A stretch of 60,299 nucleotides of DNA from Protostelium mycophagum (GCA_002081555.1 KV921134.1:1-60299); one strand, 5' to 3'; numbered from the stretch's first letter, positions 45,501 through 57,713 are shown. Translations and numbers: made by a program. Notes: generated by a model from the letters alone, not told the origin.

Positions 45501-47438
45501 AGGGTACTGACGTCATCAGAAATTTCCAGGAAAAGTAGTCGGAGTTTTTGATTCAAGGCACTGCAATCGGGCGAAAAACCCCCCGCCCGCACGGCAATTC
45601 CACGTAGTTACCGCGGGTCAATTGCAGTGCCTTGATGTATCGCTGTGTTTTATGCGAATATGACCAGAAATCACCTTCTGGGGTGACCATCCTCCCGCCT
45701 CCAACTGGTCATCGGGTCTCAAGAACGATTCAATCATCACTCCAAATTCGAATATAGAGTGTACAATATTGTTGTCAAATAGAGGACAAGACATTGAACG
45801 TGGGTACATGCGATCATCGTTGGCGAATTCGGCTGCACTGAACCCTTTCGGCTTGACGGGCATAACCCACCAATACCCGTGAAAAGCTCCAGATACCGCT
45901 GCGATTCCGTCAGAACGTCAAGAGATCAAACTCGCGCACCGTTGTTTGTGAAGGTATTGTTTGGGTTGGTGATCCAAACTGATGAGGGTTGGTTGTCCGA
46001 CGGGATTAACAAATTCGAGTTGTTCATGGGCCTGGACCAGACGATCAAGTTGTGATCGATCACATTGCCCATCTCGGATCCGTCTTCAAAAAACAAGCAG
46101 TGTCCGTAAGAGTTGAACGAGATGGTGTCGGAGACCAAAATGTTATTAGAGTCTTGAGGAGTCAGTATTGTCGACATTTTGTGTACTTACTGTGGATGGC
46201 TATACAGCGTTGGTAGTTTGTGTGGACAGAACTGTCGACAATAAAGCTTCCGGCGGCGTTTCTCACAACGTGGAAGTGTACAGGATATCTTCCCAGGTTT
46301 CCCAACTGTCCCAAACGAGTGAATTCTACACCTGAAATCTGCGCATCTGGACTGCGAATCAAGACGTGTCCTCCGAAAAAAGTAGCTTCAGAAGCAGCAT
46401 CTCCCCTGATCACAATGTTGCGCGACAACAATCTGCTTGTATTCAGTGATTTCTGACGTGGAATGACGTCATCACCCCACTTCTGCGGTCTCTGGCCATA
46501 CACCCCACTTCAGGTACTTGATTGGAGATTCCAAGGTGAGTGTCTTACCGTCCGATGAAACGGTTTTTACCGTGGCATATTCGGACTGGTCTGGAAAGTT
46601 ACCACCCAACCCAACCATGTGGGTCTGTTGAACCTCTCCTGACGCATCAGTGTAGCGGCCTTGATCAAAGTACTGCAACGTGTCAGTCTGTCACAGGCTG
46701 GTTGCATCCACCTCGCTGTAGTCTGTGGAAGAGATGGTGATTTGGTCTCCAGGTCTCCACGAGACGGCACTATTCAATTTCAAAGTCTGACTACCCGCCG
46801 GCGAGGTGGCGGCGAGCTGGGTCCAAGCGGGGCCGCTTTTCCACCCAAAAAGACGCAGCTTACCCCCATTGGCGATGATGAGACCTTTAGAACCAAATTT
46901 GATGTCTCCGAGCCAGGGATCGGGATCAGAGCCAAGGGTGGTCAGATCGCGTGGGGTTGGCGGTCCGCCGCAAAGTGTCAAGGTGAACTAAANNNNNNNN
47001 NNNNNNNNNNNNNNNNNNNNNNNNNNNNNNNNNNNNNNNNNNNNNNNNNNNNNNNNNNNNNNNNNNNNNNNNNNNNNNNNNNNNNNNNNNNNCTCACCTT
47101 GTTTTGAAGAGGGCAATCGGCCGAGCCCGCAATGAGGCTTCCTGTTGATGTAATTACCATTCCGGTCGTTAAGAGCTCTTGTGTCACATCCGGTATGAGG
47201 AGATTACCACCAACAGTGATGGTGCCAAGTATAACGGAAGGAGCAGCGTCTAAGAGTACATTTTGGTTTGCTACAATGTTCACTGTTGACCCTTGTTGCA
47301 ATCCAGCGAACACTATCGAGATTAGATTCTGAGATCATTTCAGATGAACTCACATTGAGACCATTTAATGTAACCAGATGAGCTTGAACAAGCAGCACTA
47401 GCCAAAGAGAGCCACGCTAACAGAGCCAGATACCTCAT
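42552..47438 (-). CDS. Secreted, probably GPI-anchored G8/parallel beta-helix protein with CHRD domain
   Basis: Starts with a signal peptide (MRYLALLAWLSLASAACSSS). Exons then encode a G8 domain (VLLDAAPSVILGTITVGGNL, DIKFGSKGLIIANGGKLRLF, SWRPGDQITISSTDYSE). A right-handed beta-helix region follows (LSRNIVIRGDAASE, GVEFTRLGQLGNLGRYPVHF, CIAIHS), as in CEMIP, TMEM2 and PKHD1L1. The C-terminal half holds a CHRD-like domain, with its end signature NLYVTVRNPDGTGNLRGKL near 43.5 kb, and a carbohydrate-binding-like segment (INGVNVLIDQIRLVT). After a last intron the frame ends in a hydrophobic tail (GSVLAPAAVFLALVLLAL, stop 42552-42554), typical of a GPI-anchor signal. Relatives cut or bind hyaluronan-like glycans; the substrate here is unknown. 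A 100-N gap interrupts the G8 region. Confidence 0.8.
45553..45634. repeat. Inverted repeat inside an intron of the G8 gene
   Basis: Two 15-bp arms, TCAAGGCACTGCAAT and its perfect reverse complement, flank a G/C-rich centre, about 82 bp end to end. The whole element lies within a GT-AG intron (about 45.51-45.68 kb). The form resembles a MITE or a hairpin; only one copy is visible in the window. Confidence 0.7.
46993..47092. other. Assembly gap of exactly 100 N
   Basis: 100 consecutive N bases lie inside the G8 domain of the minus-strand gene. The round number suggests a scaffolding placeholder, so the true distance and the missing exon sequence are unknown. Flanking exons encode adjacent parts of the same domain. 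Confidence 0.95.
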
Positions 47439-47653
47439 GCGTGGACAGCTCAAACCGAAAAATGGTCGAGGTTTTGAGTATCTCGGATGTCAAACACGGC
47501 TGAATTGACCTTTTGTTTGATCTTCACCTCGATCGCGTTTCATACCGCAATGCATACACGTCTCATACCGCGGTCATCATTAAAACTCCGACGTTAATTG
47601 TCCGAGACGTGTGACACGTGACAGGATGTTTGGACGCATCAGATGAGACAACA

Positions 47654-50600
47654 TCATGTCTCCACCACAAAAGCGGAGTACCTCTTTATCCATAATGCTG
47701 TCCCACAGTATGGACAAGCTTGCCCAATACCGTCCCCAGCAAATTTGAAACCTTCTTCTATGGTAGCGAAATCGCTCATCTCGCCAAGGCGCACGATGGA
47801 TTTCCTACCACAGTGGCAGCTCCACACTTGTGCACTGTCTAACAGAAGCATGGTCCTCGAGCATCTATAGAGGAGATGTCCGTTGATGCAGGTCTCTGTA
47901 TCCGCTCTGTTCACAAGGACCTTCTTACTTTAGCTTGGGATGGATATTAAAATCATATTATATATATTTAAAAATATAAATATTTCATTGTGGTTTTTCT
48001 AGTTTTAAAGACAAGCAAAAACCCACCGGAACTTGGCAAAATAAACATTTTTCACGGGCTACATCTACTGCGCCAGAGCGTGCTCTTGCGGTGGACGCCT
48101 CGTTATTGCTCCCCAGCATGTCATAAATCTGACACGCCAGTTCAAAAATGGCGGGAAAAACGGTGTCCCTGATGACGTCATAAATCGTTGTAGATGAGTA
48201 TCTTACGTATGCCTGACGACCCAATCTGACATTAACAACAGAGATTGTCTTTCCATGGGACCTTTAAAATTTTAAAATATTTTCCAACATATAATTTTTT
48301 GTGTACAAAAAATCTAAAAATAGAACACAAGATCACCTGGCTGAAACCCCCGTGCATTTCGGAGGACATAAGACAAAGAGTGATGTATGTGCAGTTGTGT
48401 CAGCTGCCGGTCGACCTCTTGAGTGTCTTTACCTCGCAATCTTGAAAGCATGCCGCTGAGGCGAAGGAAGGGTGCCCTATTGTACATCTCTTCTACTTGT
48501 ACACTGCCACGTCATCAGATGATGTCATATCAGAGATATCATAAGATGATTTCTGTCATTGCGTGCATGTAGATCTTGAGTAAAAGTGCTTGCAGAATGC
48601 AGATTTGTCGATATAATAAAACATATCTCTGACTTTTGATCCCACCTGTCTGGTGTGTCTACAACGACACGCTTGTAATGATCATCGCACCTTTGAATCA
48701 TCAAATCGATTCTGTTGTCCTCGATATTACCACACGCTCTCAAGATATCATCGATATGGGCTTTGTCTTTCAATCCTGAAAACACGTCAATGTCTCTGAA
48801 ATAAAAAATATTTCGAATGAGATGCTGATGTGATGAGAGATCTACAACGAAAATAATGCAAAAGTACCGTCTAGCTGCGTCTCGATCGTGGTCTCGTCTT
48901 GATCGAGAGAAATCATAGTGGCCAGCGCGTAAGGCTTCCTTCTGCGGTACATGGTATCTTGTGTTGCGCGCATCCTGAGGTTCATCAGAATCGATTTTAT
49001 TGATTATCTTTAACTTAATTATTCAGGGGTTAGATAATTCAATAAGATTCATTTATTTCGTAGAAAATGATCTTGTTTTGAAAAATCAGTTTTGGGAATT
49101 TGTAATTTTAATCAGAAGAATAAAACTTGCTTCTCAATGGACCAAAGATATGTGCCGTTATTCGATGTGCTGATCCCATAATAAGAATCGGTGGCTCTGC
49201 TGATTAACCTTCTCTGTGTGATGTTCTGAGATGCTGCTTCTACGTCGAAGTTCCAAGAATAGATGCATCCTGGTTTATTTCAGTCTGACATGATGAGCAG
49301 TCTGACATGATGAGATGACATGTGATGCATTCTCCATTGTCCGCAGCATTTTGCTGATTGAAAATTAAAAAGGTCTTGTATAGCTTTACAAAAGACCTAC
49401 GACTCTGCGGTATCTACAGAATTGTAGACACCGAAAAACAGCCAGAAACAAATAAAATGAATAACAACCATCCAGTGAGCAAGTGTAGATGATCGATTGT
49501 TGGTTTGCCCAGGACATTCCTACGATGATCATTATTTCACCATATACCAATTTCATACAAGATATAATTGATCTATTAATCTCTTCTATGATGATTTATT
49601 AGACGCAACAAAATTGTTTTGTGCGTCGCATGCAGTGAAAACATTGTCTATACGTTATGGTGATATCAAATTATTTTTGTTGCAAAATGAAATCAGAAAT
49701 AAACCTGTGATATTGCTCTGGTGTGCTACGGAGCGCTTGAACAACTTGTTGTGATCGAGGCTATACACATACAATGTTGTTACTTTTCCAATGGCGAGAT
49801 ACCTCAGCTCCTGCATCAATAAACAACTGTCGATTGCGGTTTGTTAACGTGATCATCACGGTTGCGAACGTGAAATAAAATCCCGCCAAAATCCTTACGG
49901 AATGGTAACACAATGTCTTGACGGCCCTGTCGTCATCACCACAGACAGTGATCACGTGCTTCACGTCGTGTTGGCCGTTATTTTTCAAGGACCACAACTT
50001 GACCGCCCCATTCGATGACGCTGTAAACAGTGACAGTGATGCCCGTCCTTCATCCTTCTGATGAACCCATTGCAATTGGGTAGTCCAGGCATCATGTACT
50101 TTTGCTGTTGTGAGGAGTTGTATGTGCTTTTCAGAGCTGTTTTATTCAATTTATTGTGCGCTTGGGAATATATTTTTCATTTGGAAATTAAATGGTATGA
50201 TATCACCTCTTGATTCTGTACTTCCAAATAGAGATGTCACATCTTGTGCCCAATGCAAAATAAACAAAAGAACCGTTTTCTTCTTGTAAGATGGGAGACC
50301 ATTCCACGCCTATGTTTATCAAACCATAATTACTCAATTCATTTTGTACAATATTTAGACACGTTGGCCTTACCGAGACCGTCGATAAGATGACGTGCGC
50401 TTAACACGCGTGTTGACACTTTTGGTTTATGCCGAGCAGCTACAAAAATTATATATTAAACCAGTAACTCACATAATATTCCAGTCAAATCTACTCTTCT
50501 TGTGTATTCTGTAGCATCTATAGCTTCCTGATTTATATTATTCGTACTTCTATTCGTCAAAATCCAACAAAAACAGGTTCTCTTTGTCCAAGCAAATTCA

Positions 50601-51666
50601 CAGGGAATACTTTCTTTGCAGATGAATTCGTAGCTCTATGGCAGTGTTTTACATCTAGATATAAGAAAAATGACCCTTTGTAGTGACAGAAAATAACTTC
50701 GTCGATGACAAAAACAACCAAATGGATGCTATTCAGCAATATAGATATTACGACAAGATGTTTGGAAATTCTTCACCCTTTGTGATGTTCTAATGTCGAA
50801 TTGATTAATCATGATCGACTTACATCATCACTGAAGGTATTCTTCTGGTGGTATGATAATAACTTGGCTCCCACATTTGAAAATAACTCCCAAGCTCGGT
50901 GTGATGTCGGCTCGGTCTGTGCATAAAAACACAACTGATGGTTGTCTTGACACAAGGCCAACAATGGTCTATAAGGTGTCATCAGATAGACCCACATTTG
51001 TTTGTTTCAAAGTCATAAATTTATTTTTATTTTAATGTTATTGAAATATTTTATTTGGAAAATAAATGATCACTTACCCTCCATTTGGAGCACAACCATC
51101 AGGCGAAAATCGGGCCATGCTGTAATTGATTGTCTGTCCATCTTTTGGCAAGTCCCACTGATCGTCTGAGGTATTGAATAATGGCTTAGAATGACCTGAA
51201 CTTACCACCACCACGTTCCATGTACTTGTCTAAGGTTTTTATAATCTCACGAGACACACCTTCGATGTTGGGTTGCTATCTTTGATCAGATGACAATGAC
51301 AGATCGATTGAGCCTGAAATTACCAGAACGTAGGCCAGATCGCAGGTGAGCAGCACTACATCGCCTCTTTCAGAACATGCAATAGAGTCTGGATATAAAG
51401 GTGCTTGTCCTAACTGTACAATTCATCCTTGGCTATCACAACGCCTTTTTACCTCAAAATGTGTCTGTGAATCAGAGACAGAAGAAAGATTCAGATCCAA
51501 GATGGGCCGAGAGACGAGCACCTTCACGTCTGCTTCTGGACTGTTTGGTGCCTTTTGACGTCAATAATCAACAATTGATGGTGATCATCACCTCAGAACC
51601 TTCATTATCAGAATAGAACTCATCCTCTTCCTCTTCTGACTCTATCTGGGCACGTGCTTTTGGCAT
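47654..51666 (-). CDS. TFIIIC subunit, GTF3C4/TFIIIC90-like
   Basis: Multi-exon gene starting MPKARAQIESEEEEDEFYSD (51666). The N-terminal half is a degenerate WD40 propeller: LYPDSIACSERGDVVLLTCD, PLLALCQDNHQLCFYAQ, LSLFTASSNGAVKLW, ELRYLAIGKVTTLYVYSLD, MSWANQQSIIYTCSLDG, GCIYSWNFD. A helical middle follows. The C-terminus is a zinc-binding domain: REKCLFCQVP, ETCINGHLLYRCSRTMLLL, VWSCHCG, QACPYCGTALW, stop 47654. A propeller followed by a C/H-rich C-terminal finger is the TFIIIC delta (GTF3C4) layout. TFIIIC binds internal promoters of tRNA genes and recruits TFIIIB. Individual repeats diverge strongly, so the call rests on overall layout and the finger. Confidence 0.65.
49281..49314. repeat. 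Two perfect 17-bp tandem copies in an intron
   Basis: CAGTCTGACATGATGAG occurs twice head to tail at 49281-49297 and 49298-49314. It lies just upstream of a 3' splice site of the TFIIIC-like gene (minus strand). This looks like a recent short duplication with no visible coding effect. Confidence 0.9.
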
Positions 51667-51775
51667 TATCAAATTTGTGATCAAGACCACCCGAAGTTTT
51701 ACGTAAGAATCTCGGCCATACATACAAGATTGATGTCTGCGAAACATAAACACAGCCTCATGTTAATCGATACTG

Positions 51776-54700
51776 ATGATCACAAAGAGGAAAAAAATAA
51801 AATCCGTCGACAGAACTGGCACGATCACCACTTTGGGAAGAATCATCGGTGCTCTGTCTATAAATGCAGAATTCGTCGCGCTTACACAAACCAAATCTAA
51901 AGAAAGCTATCTCATTGAACTTCTACGCATAGACGCCGTAAGTTGTTGTTTTCACCCTTGTGATTGATGCATCCTGTCAGTTGTCAGAGTCACCATTATC
52001 TCTCGAGGGATATTTTAGAGATCCAATCACAGCAATGTCTTTAGGGAAAAGTCATCTTGGCTCACCTCTCGCTGCTGCTTCAAGCCAATCGATCTATTAT
52101 TGGAAGAGTGCTTCTGTATTTTTTGCCGCAGATGAAGAGGACGAAGCCAGGTTTGTGACAGTTTTTAATTTTGCTGAATCAATTAGAGAGGTTTTGTTGA
52201 TGGAACCTGATCGTTCTGTTCAACACGTAAGTTATAATTATTTTGTCCCAGAATAACTTCTAAAATTGCTTTTGGTTATTCATCAAGTTCTTGCATCAAA
52301 TCGTCTTGTATCAAATTGTATTGCGCAGAGGAATCAAATCACCATATTAATAGAACAAAGATAACTTTCGATGCGGATAGCAACAGCCTATTATCTGTTT
52401 GTTGTGGAAAGAGTGTCTTGGTTTTTGAATTGGATACACACAGGATGATTGCGCAATTAGAAGGCCACACTGGAAATACAACGGCATCAATTTTCGTGCC
52501 TGGCAGAAATAACATTTTGATTTCTGTGTCGGAAGACCGCACACTTAAGGTGATCTTTAAATCTTGATTAGAGCTTAATTGATGATAGGTTTGGGATCTA
52601 AAGGAGGGTCGTATGACGTGTCAGTCTGCCATCATGTCCTCTTCCCCCTTTGTGTGCATCGACATCACACAGAAGCACATCACAAACGTGATGGAGTGTT
52701 TTGGTGTGGTCGTTGCAAGCGAAGATGGGAGGATATGGTTTTTCAACATTGGAGTGAATACGCCTTATGTACAGCACGTTAAGACTGTAGACTTGGCAAA
52801 ATTCGCAGAGAAATCCAGAGAAAAATCGCAGGTTGTTGAAGAAGTGATCTCTTCACCAATCATCCACAGCGATCCATTATGGAAGTTAAGACAAGAATAT
52901 CAAAAGGTCACCTCTTGAGCGAAGGTCGTTGTAATAATAGTTGTAGATAGAACAACTGCAAGAGAAAGATGAGGAAAGTAGAGTAGAGTGTGTGCCTCTT
53001 TCTATGATATTTTGGTCAGACCCCAAAGAGATACCAGTGATATCTCAGCAACACACACCGTCTGCCACCGTGATGTCATCACCGAGATCAGCCTCCACAA
53101 CTAAGTCCGAACCGCCCAGCACAAAACCTGTACAGAGCCCAAGAAATGCCAAAAGCTCGGCTCCCCCATCACCACGTGTCAAGCTAGCAGGTACAGCACT
53201 AGCACCTTCTCCACGCGTCAAGTCAGCTCACCACGTGTCAAGCTAGCAGGTACAGCACCAGCACCTTCTCCACGCGTCAAGTCAGCAGCCCCGACTGCAC
53301 TCGAATCACCTCGTGTCAAGTCGGCGGGCCCTCCCCCGCCCGTCAGCCTTACGGTGAAGAACGAGCAGAACGCACCAGTCATATTGATTTCGACTTCTTC
53401 AGCTTTATTCTCGATAGATTTATTGTCTTACGAGATCGAAATGGTAGAACAAATAGAACAGAGCGCAGGTGAACAGATTAGAGTACTCGATGTAGAGTTA
53501 CTGATTGTAAAAGAACAGAGTGGTGGTTCAGGACCTGCCCGATGTACCTCCTCCATATTGGTCTCAGAAGATGATCCAGATCATCTTGGCGCCGATGTTC
53601 TCATCGCTTCCGGGGGAGCATTCTCGCCCACTTTAACTGTGACAGGCTATACACAAGATGACACAGAAGACGAATCGAGCTTGTCGATTTTCCAGCAAAG
53701 AGCTCCGCCGGCCACTTCATTCCTGAACAAATATAGTTTTGAACCTTCAGAAAAATCTGCAGGTTAGTGATGTCACATCTTCCGCCGCTTGGCCACAACA
53801 TTATTGAAGCTTCATTCGAAGCGACAGACAAATAACCGATAACAGTCGCGAAGGGCAAAAATGTACAGAAGAAGGCATTAGTATTTCATAATAAGATCAA
53901 ATCATCTGGCTATGGCTCACCAACGAAGACTTCTAAAACTGCAATTAAAAAGGCAGCACCCGCAAAAAAATCCGAAGCAGCCGCTCCCACAAAGTGAGTG
54001 ATCTCAACACTTGTTGAGCCAAATACACTTTATAACACAATTTAGAACTTATCCTATCGATTCTGATGCACCTCATTTTTACCAATCAAAACACGCACTC
54101 AAAAATAAGCTTCATAATTCCATCATTCAACGGCTGGTGTACACACCCGACGGATCTCATCTCATCACGTGCTCGAAAGACAACACTGCGCAGTCCCTTC
54201 AACTTCCAGTGGCTAAATACCAAGGAGCCGGAAGTGTTATGTCAGGTCAGTAAGTTTTGTCGACGAAGCTCACAGATCTAATCATAGAAACTGTTGTTGA
54301 AAAGCTAACCAATAAAGGCCATAATGGACCGGTAAATTCAGTGGATGTCAGCAGTAACTCCTCTCTGTGTCTTACAGCCTCAGAAGATGGCACGGCAGCG
54401 ATATGGAACATATCTGGGAATAAAAACAGTGAGCCAGTATTGAGATGGAACACTGTTCTACACAATAGCAAGAGTAAAGTCCGTTTTTTATGCATCTTTG
54501 CGAGATACATATGTTAAGGATAAGTGGTCTATTTATTGATTCATTTAGGTGGTAGATCCAAAGACGGACAATAACACCCCCTTCTCAGGACCCATCCGCC
54601 AAGCTAAATTCTTTTACAATGACAAGTTTATCATATTGTCGTGCAAAAACGAGATGTTGATATACAAGTACATCTTGTATTCTAAGGAAGATTTGGCGAA

Positions 54701-55488
54701 GATGGCAGATATAGACAAGTGGGGACTGTACTGTGGGGCTATGTATCTGATGTGTACAGGTTGGGAAAGAACTTCAACAAATTCAAGCTGGTCACCAGAA
54801 TCTCTTGTGGAGCCAATCACATTACCCATTTTGATTGTGTTAACTACTTTAAATCCAGTGAGAAGACATTCAGTTCAATTTAAATTTATTGAGGAATACA
54901 GCCCTTGTGGTTTCAGCAAAAACCACAAATGGAATAGATATTCACGATCTCAATTACGGCAAGCAAGTGGCGTCTTTCTCCCAATGTCATTCCAAGTCTA
55001 TACACACCATCTCCATCAACAAGGGATCCCCCTTTTTAAAGCACGCAGAGGAAAGCTACCAGGTCTTCGCCACGTCATCAACAGATAATGACATCAAGAT
55101 TTGGGACTTGAGAGCACAAAAGTGAGTGAAATCATGGGGTTTGAGTGTTCTGAAGGAAAGAAGGTGTGTGAGGACCTTTTCGAGTCACGTGAATAGAGTG
55201 CATAGCACGGGGTTATCTTTCAGCCCTTGTATGAAATTTGTAAGTAGAATTCTTCGCCCATTGTACATCTCCTTTCCTGAACTTTACAAGTTAGCAACTG
55301 GGTCAGAAGACAGAAGTGCTTACATTTACGACATCAGAAGTGGTCCACAAGCAATGAGTACGCATAAATACAAATTGAACCAGCCACACCAGGACAGTGT
55401 TACAGACGTGGCTTTCCACCCTTATTTTCCGCAGCTCGCCACGGGCACTGCAGATGGCAGTGTTCATTTTTACAATGAAAAAGAATAA
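51776..55488 (+). CDS. WDR27-like WD40 repeat protein
   Basis: Multi-exon gene beginning MITKRKKIKSVDRTGTITTL (the start is less sure; an ATG at 51760 is out of this frame). WD40-type repeats occur in two groups. The first is at 52.0-52.9 kb (FRDPITAMSLGKSHLGSPLA, LEGHTGNTTASIFVPGRN, SEDRTLKVWD, VVASEDGRIWFFN). The second is at 54.1-55.5 kb (LVYTPDGSHLITCSKDN, LTASEDGTAAIWN, VFATSSTDNDIKIWDLRAQ, LATGSEDRSAYIYDIRSG, LATGTADGSVHFYNEKE). They are separated by a low-complexity Ser/Pro linker with repeated SPRVK (53.1-53.35 kb). Two propellers and the final repeats resemble WDR27, a poorly understood WD40 protein. The linker contains a probable duplication-born intron. The start is 110 bp from the divergent TFIIIC-like start. 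Confidence 0.65.
53169..53286 (+). repeat. 59-bp tandem duplication in the WDR27-like linker
   Basis: Two head-to-tail copies, 53169-53227 and 53228-53286, differ at one position (T at 53200, C at 53259). Each contains GCAG|GTACAG. The unit length is not a multiple of three, so the duplication would break the frame unless one unit is spliced out. Confidence 0.95.
53191..53249 (+). other. Inferred 59-nt intron created by the duplication
   Basis: GT of copy 1 (GTACAG, 53191) and AG of copy 2 (CTAGCAG, ending 53249) bound a 59-nt segment. Removing it restores an open frame: LAG then TAPAPSPRVKSAAPTALE, continuing to the downstream exon. Unspliced, the frame ends at TAG 53244-53246. The length fits local introns. 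Confidence 0.7.
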
Positions 55489-55637
55489 ATTTAATTCCAT
55501 TTTCTTCAACCTTGTTCTGTGTGAGCGGGTTGGTATTCTGTGGACGTGGGTGGGCGTGGTGTTGTGTACAAATGCGCATCTGCCAAAATACAACTTGGAT
55601 AATTCTACCGTGAAAAAAAATAACATTTCAACTTGTA

Positions 55638-57100
55638 TTATTTGTTAAACTCCGGGTTCATTGCCTCTTTGGGATTGAATGAATGGGCTTCTTTCTTGTT
55701 TAATATTGTCTCAGCACAGGTTGCAGCGCGTGAAATGGACTTTTCAACCTCTTCTTTTCTGAAGCTGTACCTTGCAAACTCGAAAAGACCCAGCGACATG
55801 AAAACTAAAGCAGCGAGACCACCGGCAGTGGTGAGTTTGTCCTCTTCCTTGATGAACCCAGCGAGAGCGGCACCTGCACCGGCAAGTGTACCAAATTTGA
55901 AGCTGAGAGACATGATATTGTGCTTGCGAAGGGCTCTGGCCCCCTTCTCCCAATTCTGATGGCGTTAGTTTATTTCATGCAACAAAGATTCGAAAAATAA
56001 ATTCTGACAAAATAAATCATAAAGAGAAGGAGGATACTTTTTGTCAACACAACTGTAACATTTCTTATAAAACCTCAAACAAAAAGGCTCTTAAATACCT
56101 TGAACGTTTGTGACACGAGGCGGACATCAGGATTGACCCCAGAGGACGGATCCTGTGTCAGGGCTTTCAAGACAACCTTTTCTGCGGCCTTTTTGTTGTG
56201 TTCAACAGAGCTAATGTACAACAGGACGGAGACTTGGTTTCCGGTGACGTAAGCTAAGAAGGGCACGCCGATGATGGCGGCAACTCCGAGTGCAGCGCGC
56301 CATGTTTGTCTGCGCTTGCGCTTCTCTTCCTCTTCTTGCTTTTGATTGTCAGAAAGAATCATTCATCAGAGATGTTCATGAAGAAAATAGAATGAAACTC
56401 ACATCTCTCTTTGATCGGGAGAGGTTTATGCCATTGTTAGTGATGTTGGTGGTATTACCACTGTTGACATTGAAATTGTAGTTTGTGGAGGGAAATATGG
56501 ACATTCCAAAGGGAACTATGCGCCCGGCATAGTGTTCGAATCCTTTTGGCACTCGTGCTGTTCTTTGATTTAAAAATGACTTCTTGTACATTTTCTGCAT
56601 ACGAAATTACCTTTGGCTGCTGTGCCTTTGTCGACTCTCAAAGCAAGACCATAAGCTCTGGCAAAGAGTAGAACGGATTCTGCGAAGTCTTCCACAACCT
56701 CATGGAATACACTCTCGTCATTCGAGGCGAAACTTTTGTAAATTGGATTGGAGATCTTGGAAGTCTGGGCAACGGTTTCTGTGCGGACTTCCCTTTCGGG
56801 GATAATGGGAGGAGGCAAAACGATCTCCTTCTGTAGAGGAGGAGAAGGGATGGCTCTTGTGGTCTCCGAAGAACGGACTCTTTCGACGTCGCTGGGCAAA
56901 GCGGTGGGGACGGTTGGCTCAGCGTATGATGTAGTGAGAGGAGGTGCAGAGCCAAAAGGTGCCGTCAAGATGGAAGAAGAGCCGAAAGGCGCATTAAGAG
57001 GCTGTGGGTCCAGAGGTTTATGAGTGAGATCTTTGTCGAAATCGTGATTAACTCCAAAGTGGGGAACGAGATCGGGATAGTTGCCTGATATGTGGGACAT
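55638..57100 (-). CDS. Unknown multi-pass membrane protein
   Basis: Exons run from MSHISGNYPDLVPHFGVNHD (57100) through a Pro/Ser/Thr-rich disordered region and a conserved-looking segment (EDFAESVLLFARAYGLALRV). An exon with an Asn-rich stretch (NVNSGNTTNITNN) follows. Next is a basic run (KQEEEEKRKRRQTW) preceding a hydrophobic helix (ALGVAAIIGVPFLAYVTG). The last exon, joined in frame at AAG|AATTGGGAG, has two more helices (FGTLAGAGAALAGF, GGLAALVFMSLGLFEFA) and ends NPEFNK. No family recognised. A long disordered N-terminus and short paired helices would fit an organelle membrane tether; that is inference. Confidence 0.6.
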
Positions 57101-57312
57101 TGCGTAGTAGGTGTGTTTCTGATGGTGATTTGTTCGTCAATAATGATGTAAACTCTCCCTGAAAATTCAGTGCCCTCTACAATCGCGAAAAAATAAACCA
57201 GTGGCTTCGGTGGTTCGCGCCGGCCATTTCTACCTCTCAAGCATTTAAAGAAGACGTTCTGTTCGTTTTTCAACCTGATATTGTTGAGCTTGTGATTTTT
57301 TAAAGTCAATTA

Positions 57313-57713
57313 ATGTTTTGTGTGAAGTCCCTATGCCAACGCAGATTCAGCTTGTCCGCCAGACACCTTGACAGTGGCGTATTTGTCTGGTTCGGCGGCT
57401 TAAAATATAGGCCAGCTTCAAAAAGAGCATCGCCTATGTCTCTAAACCAGATGATCAGACAGAAGGTGCCGAAGGACATGGGAGATGATTATTTTTTTGA
57501 GGCACAGAAGTCGATGTCTTTGGGACAAAGGAGAGAACGTGGGGGAAGCTATAACCTGCTCGTGATAGAAGTTGAACAAATGGCATCGGAGCTGCGCGAT
57601 GAGAAGGTGAGAGCTCATCCTCTGAAGTACCGACATCATTTCAGAAGAAAGATGATGTCGCCTCTAAACGTCGGGTCACAACAGGTTCTCAGCGATTGAG
57701 TGAAGGAGGTGGT
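57313..57713 (+). CDS. Small protein with a probable mitochondrial presequence
   Basis: Starts MFCVKSLCQRRFSLSARHLD, an Arg-rich amphipathic N-terminus lacking acids. The frame continues through MIRQKVPKDMGDDYFFEAQK and a segment ending MASELRDEK. A strong donor (GTGAGA) then opens a likely 39-nt intron ending CATTTCAG. Splicing leads in frame to KKDDVASKRRVTTGSQRLSE and a stop near 57713. Without splicing the frame stops at 57699. An in-frame 32-nt GT-AG segment near 57382 is another possible intron. Family not recognised. It is divergent from the membrane-protein gene by about 210 bp. Confidence 0.5.

Noticed and set aside
49020-49740. Apparent 700-bp gene-free stretch that might separate two genes
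   Set aside because: Short WD40-type exons (ELRYLAIGKVTTLYVYSLD, MSWANQQSIIYTCSLDG, GCIYSWNFDVEAAS) fill it on the minus strand, so it belongs to the TFIIIC-like gene.
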